Shown in pieces: positions 14,560-18,824 of a stretch of DNA of 18,824 nucleotides. The stretch is from positions 1 to 18,824 of the forward strand of contig JADDPM010000028.1 of NCBI GenBank assembly GCA_016781885.1, given 5' to 3'. Numbering within the stretch: the first letter of the stretch is position 1; the number at the start of each line of letters is the position of its first letter. The notes beneath the pieces were generated by a model. That model worked only from the letters and a program-made list of their open reading frames with translations, ran no database searches and had not been told where the DNA came from. The position numbers and the translations under genes were made by a program. This DNA is from Rubrobacter sp. Lineage in GTDB: Bacteria > Actinomycetota > Rubrobacteria > Rubrobacterales > Rubrobacteraceae.

Positions 14560-14572
14560 TTGCGCAACGCAA
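14560..14572. promoter_or_regulatory. Palindrome TTGCG-N3-CGCAA, possible operator
   Basis: TTGCG (14560-14564) and CGCAA (14568-14572) are inverted repeats in the 174-bp divergent region between the CNNM gene and the SDR leader ORF. The core TTGCGCAA is itself palindromic. The position suits a regulator acting on both genes, but nothing else supports it. Confidence 0.25.
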
Positions 14573-14663
14573 GAGATTATACCCCAGCCCCCCGAGGTGC
14601 CGCCAGGCAACCACGCGGGTACACTTGCGACGCCTGGAGAGAGCAATTTAGAAGGAGGAGATC

Positions 14664-14699
14664 GTGGAGCGTAAACCTTTGTTGGGGATGAATCTGTGA
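14664..14699 (+). CDS. 11-codon leader ORF overlapping the SDR start
   Basis: GTG at 14664 has AAGGAGG (14652-14658) five bases upstream, the best-placed ribosome binding site in the window. It encodes MERKPLLGMNL and then stops at TGA 14697-14699. That stop overlaps the GTG start of the SDR gene (14696-14698), giving a GTGA coupling junction. It could be a leader peptide controlling the SDR. It could also be the old N-terminus of the SDR cut off by a frameshift, because the reading-frame offset is consistent with a single-base change. Confidence 0.45.
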   Translation: MERKPLLGMNL

Positions 14700-15332
14700 G
14701 GGTGCTCGTCGCCGGCGCGAACGGGCAGGTCGGCCAGCACATCGTCCGGCTTCTGGCGGAGGCGGGCCACGAGGTGCGAGCCCTGATCCGGTCCGAAGAC
14801 CAGGCGCCGAATATTCGCAGCCTCGGCGGCGAGCCTATCGTGGCCGATCTGGAAGCTGAGGTCTCCCACACGGTCGCAGGATGCGACGCGGTGATCTTCT
14901 CGGCGGGCGGCGGTCCCGGGAGCGGCGCCGAAAAGAAGGAGACCGTCGACCGCCAGGGGGCCGTAAAGCTGATCGAAGCCGCCAGAGAGCACGGCGCGAA
15001 CCGCTACCTCATGGTGAGCGCGATGGGCGCCGCCGATCCCGAATCCGGCCCCGAGAAGATGCAACCCTACCTCCGCGCCAAGGCCCGGGCCGACCAGAGC
15101 CTGAAAGAGAGCGGCCTCGCTTACACCATCGTCCGTCCCGGTAGCCTCACCGACGATTCGGGAACAGGCGCGGTAGAGGCCGCCCCCTCCCTCGGCAGGC
15201 GCGGCGAGATCCCCCGCGAAGACGTCGCCCAAACCCTCGTTGCTACCCTGACCGCTGAGAACACCCACAACAAGACGTTCGAACTCCTCTCCGGCGACAA
15301 TCCCCATCGAGGAAGCCGTCGCAAGCCTGTAA
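14696..15332 (+). CDS. NAD(P)-binding SDR / NmrA-like oxidoreductase, frameshifted at its 3' end
   Basis: This atypical short-chain dehydrogenase-like protein has the Rossmann motif GANGQVG at residues 7-13, VIFSAGGGPGSG (66-77), the strand RYLMVSAMGA (103-112), Tyr125 and Lys129 as YxxxK in PYLRAKARADQSL, TIVRPGSLTDD (144-154) and EIPREDVAQTLVATL (171-185). Its substrate is unknown. The start is GTG 14696 with GGGGA seven bases upstream. After FELLSGDNP the uninterrupted frame continues as arginine/serine-rich antisense-like sequence to a stop at 15614-15616. Removing one C from the run CCCC (15302-15305) gives NPIEEAVASL and a TAA at 15330-15332, a normal ending for this family at 211 residues. 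As it stands, only the last eight residues are altered and a tail of about 100 residues is added. Confidence 0.82.
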
Positions 15333-15394
15333 CTATCAGCAGAGCGTCGAACGGTGTCTGCGGTGGGCCGGTCCGTCCATCTCGTAACGCGCAA

Positions 15395-15428
15395 AAGAGG
15401 CCCGGTTCCACAACCGGGCCTCTTAGGA
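15395..15428. terminator. Strong bidirectional hairpin terminator
   Basis: AAGAGGCCCGGTT (15395-15407) pairs perfectly over 13 bp with AACCGGGCCTCTT (15412-15424), with a four-base loop. On the minus strand the stem runs into TTTT, a better terminator for the ferritin-like gene that ends 50 bases upstream. On the plus strand only TT follows. It sits between two convergent genes and probably serves both. Confidence 0.8.
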
Positions 15429-15474
15429 AGTTCATGATTCCAGCCGTCGAGAAGTCGACGGCCGAAAACTATTA

Positions 15475-15984
15475 CTATGCCAGCCCTTCGGCCTCGTACT
15501 CGCGCAGGAAGCCCTCAAAGAGGCGGCGGTGGCCCTGCTCGTCCTGCAGAATAGCTATCACCATGTCCTGCGTTACCGGGTCCGCCTCCTCCGTCTCCTC
15601 CACTATGCGCGTGTAGAGCTCTATAGCCTTGGTCTCAGCATCTATCACTCCCTTTATCACATGCACCACGTCCGTCTGCTCTGCGGGCGGCTGCAACGAT
15701 GTCTGCTCGGCCTTGAACTCAAGCGAGCCCGGCACCACCCCGTAGAGGTCCTTTATCCGGTTGGCGAACTGCTGGGCGTGATCCAACTCCTCCTGAATGT
15801 CCTCCTCTAAGGACTCCTTTATCTCCTGGGCCCTAACCCCATCAGGGTTGGTTGAGTTGGTGACGTAGTTGATGACTGTCTCAAGCTCGGCGAAGTAGGC
15901 TTGTTTTAGGAGCTCTATTATCTGCTCGCGCTTGCCGGCCATCGCATCCGAGAGGATGCCTTCGTTTCCTCTTCCTGTCTCCAT
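15475..15984 (-). CDS. Ferritin-like di-iron protein
   Basis: The 169-residue product is a four-helix ferritin-like protein. Metal ligands are complete: Glu33 or Glu35 in YFAELETVINY, Glu66xxHis69 in EELDHAQQF, Glu117 in DAETKAIELY, and Glu149xxHis152 in LQDEQGHRRLF. It lacks the heme methionine typical of bacterioferritin as far as I can see, and fits the general bacterioferritin/rubrerythrin-like ferritin fold better than Dps. It may store iron or detoxify peroxide in the cytosol. Start ATG 15984 has GGGAGG 11 bases upstream, slightly long. The 109-bp gap to glpD upstream holds a structured segment (16040-16082). Its transcript ends at the hairpin at 15395-15428. Confidence 0.85.
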   Translation of the reverse strand: METGRGNEGILSDAMAGKREQIIELLKQAYFAELETVINYVTNSTNPDGVRAQEIKESLEEDIQEELDHAQQFANRIKDLYGVVPGSLEFKAEQTSLQPPAEQTDVVHVIKGVIDAETKAIELYTRIVEETEEADPVTQDMVIAILQDEQGHRRLFEGFLREYEAEGLA

Positions 15985-16039
15985 TACCGAAAAAACCTCC
16001 CATCGCTCTATTACTACACGACCTTAGCCGTACCCGCGC

Positions 16040-16082
16040 CCGGTTCCCGTGAAACAGGACACGCTGAAGTCGGGTAAACCGG
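16040..16082. other. Structured segment between glpD and the ferritin-like gene
   Basis: CCGGTTCCC (16040-16048) pairs with GGG-TA-AACCGG (16072-16082) leaving a two-base bulge, and a nested CGTG/CACG (16048-16051 and 16060-16063) can form inside the loop. There is no T run. It could end glpD transcription or be a leader structure of the ferritin gene. Confidence 0.3.
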
Positions 16083-16093
16083 CCAACGGATAC

Positions 16094-17773
16094 CTACACC
16101 CCTACAGCACCGCTCTCGTGCAGGTCCTTCGGCTTGTAGCGTCGGACGTAGTCGCGGAACTCCCTCACCTCGCGGGCGGCGCGCTCCTGGGACCAGCCAA
16201 GGTGTCGAACAGCTACCCGTGCCGCCGCCTCATCCACGTCGAGCCCGACTCTGGGACCCATTCCGACCATCGAACGCCTGAGGAGCACGTCGCCGAGCTT
16301 CTCGGCCAGCTCGCGGCGGAACGCATACAAGACTTCCGCCCCGATTATGCCCGTCTCGACAGCGGACGACGGGCCAAGAGGCACTCGCAGGGAGTGATCT
16401 TCGCCGGCCTCGGCCAGCACCTCGGGGGCGCGAGCCCCGTAGAGCTTGAGGAGCCGGGTAGCCAGCTCCTCGGCAAGGCCGCTCGCGAGCTTGAAGCTGG
16501 CGGCAAACTCCTCGAGGTTTTCGACTCCGCTGACGGCTCCGCCGGGGAGCGGCAACTCGTCCGTGCGACATCCTGGAGCCTTCTGGCCGAGCTTCTCGTA
16601 GACCTCGTTCACTGCCTCGCGGGCCAGGTTCCGGTAGGTGGTGAGCTTGCCGCCGATGATCGAGACGAGACCACCGATCCTCGGGTCGTGCCCGGCGTGA
16701 TCGTAAACTAGGTGTCCCCGCGTCACGCTCCCCTCGGCGCCCTCAGGCTCGTACGGCAGCGGACGGACGCCGGCGTACGTAAAGAGGACCTTGTCGCGCG
16801 TCAGGTTGGCCGAGGGGATCACCGCGTTCGTCTCGTTTATGAGGTAGTAGATCTCCTCCTCACTGGCTACTACCTCGTCGAGGTCTCCCTCGTAACGGAT
16901 GTCGGTGGTACCGATGAGGTAGCGGCCGTTCCACGGCACGATGAAGTACGGTCGGCCGTCCTGTTTCGCCTCGGCGTAGAGGGCCTCCCCGGCGGGCGCG
17001 CCGGGGAACGGGTCCACGACGAGGTGACTCCCCTTGGTGCCCCCGATCATGCGCTCCTCCGCGAAGTCCATCCGGCGCAACACCCCGTCCACCCACGGCC
17101 CAGCCACATTCACCGTGACCGGCGCCCGGACCGTATACTCCCCGCCGCCGAGCAGGTCGGTAAACTCGACACCTTTAACGTCCCCGTCCTCGACGATGAG
17201 ACGGTCTACTCTCGCGTAGGTGAGGACTACCGCGCCGTGCTCGCGGGCGGAGACGGCGTTCTCGACAGCCAACCTCTCAGCGTACTCGATCTGGCCGTCG
17301 TAGTACATGGCCGCGCCGAGCAGCCCCTCGGGTTCGAGGCCCGGGACCCGTTCGAGAACCTCCTCGCGCGAAAGCATCTTATGCCTGTCCAGCGACTTGC
17401 TCCACGAAAGGACGTCGTAGCCGATCATGCCGAGCCTCACGAGCGCCGTGCCGCGCTTCGAGTAGTCGTAGACGGGGATTATGAACGGCAGGGGTTTGAC
17501 GAGGTGCGGCGCTATCTTCAGCAGCTTCTCGCGCTCGGAGAGAGATTCATGGACCAGGTAGAGCTCGTAGTATTCGAGGTAGCGCAGGCCGCCATGGATC
17601 AGGCGTGTAGACCAACTCGTCGTCCCGCTGGCCACGTCCCCTTTGTCCAGTAGGAGGACCTTGAGCCCCCGCATCGCCGCGTCCCGGGCGATCCCGGCCC
17701 CGTTGATACCGGCTCCGACGACTATGAGGTCGAAGGGATACGTCTCTATGTCCTGCGGTATGAGACGGTTCAT
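16094..17773 (-). CDS. glpD: Aerobic glycerol-3-phosphate dehydrogenase
   Basis: This 559-residue FAD enzyme oxidises glycerol-3-phosphate to dihydroxyacetone phosphate and passes electrons to the membrane quinone pool. The dinucleotide motif VVGAGINGAGIARDAAMRG begins at 18 with GxGxxG at 20-25, DKGDVASGTTSWSTRLIHGGLRYLEYYE (43-70) is the GlpD signature, NVAGPWVDGVL and YFIVPWNGRYLIGTTD follow, FTYAGVRPLPY is the substrate-region motif, IIGGKLTTYRNLA matches the conserved C-terminal part of the oxidase domain, and the DAO C-terminal domain occupies the last ~130 residues. Length is usual for the family. The ATG at 17773 has GAGGAG five bases upstream. It lies 37 bases after the MatB-like gene on the same strand, so they may be cotranscribed. 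There is no glpK or glpF in the window. Confidence 0.94.
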   Translation of the reverse strand: MNRLIPQDIETYPFDLIVVGAGINGAGIARDAAMRGLKVLLLDKGDVASGTTSWSTRLIHGGLRYLEYYELYLVHESLSEREKLLKIAPHLVKPLPFIIPVYDYSKRGTALVRLGMIGYDVLSWSKSLDRHKMLSREEVLERVPGLEPEGLLGAAMYYDGQIEYAERLAVENAVSAREHGAVVLTYARVDRLIVEDGDVKGVEFTDLLGGGEYTVRAPVTVNVAGPWVDGVLRRMDFAEERMIGGTKGSHLVVDPFPGAPAGEALYAEAKQDGRPYFIVPWNGRYLIGTTDIRYEGDLDEVVASEEEIYYLINETNAVIPSANLTRDKVLFTYAGVRPLPYEPEGAEGSVTRGHLVYDHAGHDPRIGGLVSIIGGKLTTYRNLAREAVNEVYEKLGQKAPGCRTDELPLPGGAVSGVENLEEFAASFKLASGLAEELATRLLKLYGARAPEVLAEAGEDHSLRVPLGPSSAVETGIIGAEVLYAFRRELAEKLGDVLLRRSMVGMGPRVGLDVDEAAARVAVRHLGWSQERAAREVREFRDYVRRYKPKDLHESGAVGV

Positions 17774-17810
17774 CTCTGCTCCTCACCGTGTAGCGTGGTC
17801 CCGGTGGCGC

Positions 17811-18824
17811 TCAAGTCTCTCCCTTTGAGTCTACAAGCTGGTCGCGCACCAGGTGTTTCTGTACCTTGCCCAAGGCGTTTCGCGGCAGCTCGTCCACGAA
17901 CACGACCTCGCGGGGTCTCTTGTAGCCAGCGAGGTCTTGCCGGCAGAAGTCTATTATTTCTGCTTCGGTGAGATCCCGGCTGTCGCGCACGATGGCGGCG
18001 GTGACCCGTTCGCCGTACTCCTCGTCGGGCAGGCCCACCACTGCCACCTCGGAGACGCCGGAATACCCTTCGAGCAACTCCTCGATCTCGCGCGGGTAGA
18101 CGTTGTATCCGCCGGAGATGATCAGCTCCTTCGCCCGCCCGCTGATGGTGTAATACCCGTCCTCACTCACCGAACCGAGGTCACCCGTACGGAACCACCC
18201 GTCTCTATCGAAGACCTCCTCCGTGGCGTCGGGCCGGTTCCAGTACCCCTTGAAAACGTGCGGGCCGCGGACCTCGATCTCTCCCACCTCCCCTGCCGGC
18301 AAAGGCCTCCGGTCCCCTACGTCTACCACCCGCGCCTCCTGGCCGGGGAACGGTCGGCCGACCGTCCCGGGCCGGCGTTCCCCCTCGTAGGGGTTCGTCG
18401 TGTTCATGATCGTCTCGGTCATCCCGTACCGTTCCAGGATGCGCTCCCCGAAGACCTCCTCGAACTCCTCGAACGCCTGAGGGCTCAGGGCCGCGCTCCC
18501 CGAGACGTACAACCGCAACGGCCGCGGTCTCCGGTCGCGCCCCCGCGCCTCCCTGAGCAGGCGCACGTACATCGTCGGCACGCCGAAGAACATCGTCAAC
18601 GAGTCCTCCAGGAGGGCGTCGTAAACTCGGGCGGGATCGAACCTGCGGTGCAGCTCGACGCTCGCCCCAGCAAAGAACGTGCCGTGCGCACCAACCATGA
18701 GACCGTGCGTGTGGAAGAGCGGCAGGGTCAGGAGCAGGTTGTCTTCGGCGGTCCACCGCCACGCCTCGCACACGGCCCCGGTGTTTGCGGCGAGGTTGCG
18801 GTGGAGCAGCATCGCTCCCTTGCT
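17811..18824 (-). CDS. Malonyl-CoA synthetase-like (MatB/ACSF3-type) AMP-binding enzyme, partial
   Basis: The frame is open to the right edge and begins SKGAMLLHRNL, the end of the phosphate-binding motif of adenylate-forming enzymes, so the N-terminal third lies outside the window. Later motifs are present: ERYGMTETIMNTTNPYEGERRPGTVGRP (the YGMTE adenylation motif), WFRTGDLG, the hinge GRAKELIISGGYNVYPREIEELL and the terminal LPRNALGKVQKHLV with the catalytic lysine. The MTETxMNTxNPYxGERRPGTVG and GGYNVYPREIE segments resemble MatB, which activates malonate or methylmalonate to its CoA ester; other short-chain acyl-CoA synthetases remain possible. An ATG at 18812 is internal and should not be taken as the start. 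It precedes glpD. Confidence 0.85.
   Translation of the reverse strand, partial: SKGAMLLHRNLAANTGAVCEAWRWTAEDNLLLTLPLFHTHGLMVGAHGTFFAGASVELHRRFDPARVYDALLEDSLTMFFGVPTMYVRLLREARGRDRRPRPLRLYVSGSAALSPQAFEEFEEVFGERILERYGMTETIMNTTNPYEGERRPGTVGRPFPGQEARVVDVGDRRPLPAGEVGEIEVRGPHVFKGYWNRPDATEEVFDRDGWFRTGDLGSVSEDGYYTISGRAKELIISGGYNVYPREIEELLEGYSGVSEVAVVGLPDEEYGERVTAAIVRDSRDLTEAEIIDFCRQDLAGYKRPREVVFVDELPRNALGKVQKHLVRDQLVDSKGET

Noticed and set aside
16712..17653. 313-codon plus-strand frame antisense to glpD
   Set aside because: The glpD frame has all family motifs; this frame has none and mirrors its codon pattern.

Overview
The window is a GC-rich bacterial chromosome segment. Its gene content points to an actinobacterium, most like the Rubrobacter lineage: a PAC2-family protein, MatB-type acyl-CoA synthetase, DUF456 and DUF1499 proteins, a short Aat, and several genes with a -10-like hexamer just before the start codon instead of a ribosome binding site. 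The lineage is an inference from gene families; no rRNA, tRNA or other marker is present. I see no integrase, transposase, CRISPR array or phage gene.

Layout. 1-1604 (minus): the N-terminal part of a membrane protein, then a solitary gene that seems to fuse an EVE/PUA-like domain to a NERD nuclease domain. 1749-5059 (plus): a compact run of a FabF-like ketoacyl synthase, a PrxQ-like peroxiredoxin, the sulfur transferase LarE and a DUF456 membrane protein. 5076-6559 (minus): aat (Leu/Phe-tRNA-protein transferase) followed by a PAC2-family protein, a pairing that suggests protein turnover. 6667-7505 (plus): a DUF1499 protein and a small protein of unknown function. 7489-9648 (minus): a metal-dependent amidohydrolase, a 99-residue unknown and a type II (Rhizobium-type) L-asparaginase, tightly packed. 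9758-11977 (plus): a penicillin acylase-family Ntn hydrolase, transcribed divergently from the amidohydrolase. With the asparaginase, this makes three hydrolases of amide-type bonds in about 4.5 kb.

11978-13145 is the least gene-dense part. It holds one small tandem-CBS protein gene flanked by two direct copies of a 21-bp sequence, each preceded by a short hairpin. 13146-14489 (minus) encodes a CNNM/CorC-HlyC family transporter-like protein. On the plus strand at 14664-15332 an 11-codon upstream ORF with a strong ribosome binding site overlaps the start of an NAD(P)-binding SDR gene. The 3' end of that SDR gene is shifted out of frame by one extra C. A 13-bp perfect hairpin separates it from a convergent ferritin-like gene (15475-15984). 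Upstream of the ferritin on the minus strand lie glpD and a malonyl-CoA synthetase-like gene cut by the right edge.

Most of the window is ordinary housekeeping and accessory metabolism. The points most worth a second look are the EVE-like/NERD fusion, the hairpin-plus-repeat pair around the CBS gene, the coupled leader ORF and frameshift of the SDR gene, and the aat-PAC2 pairing.
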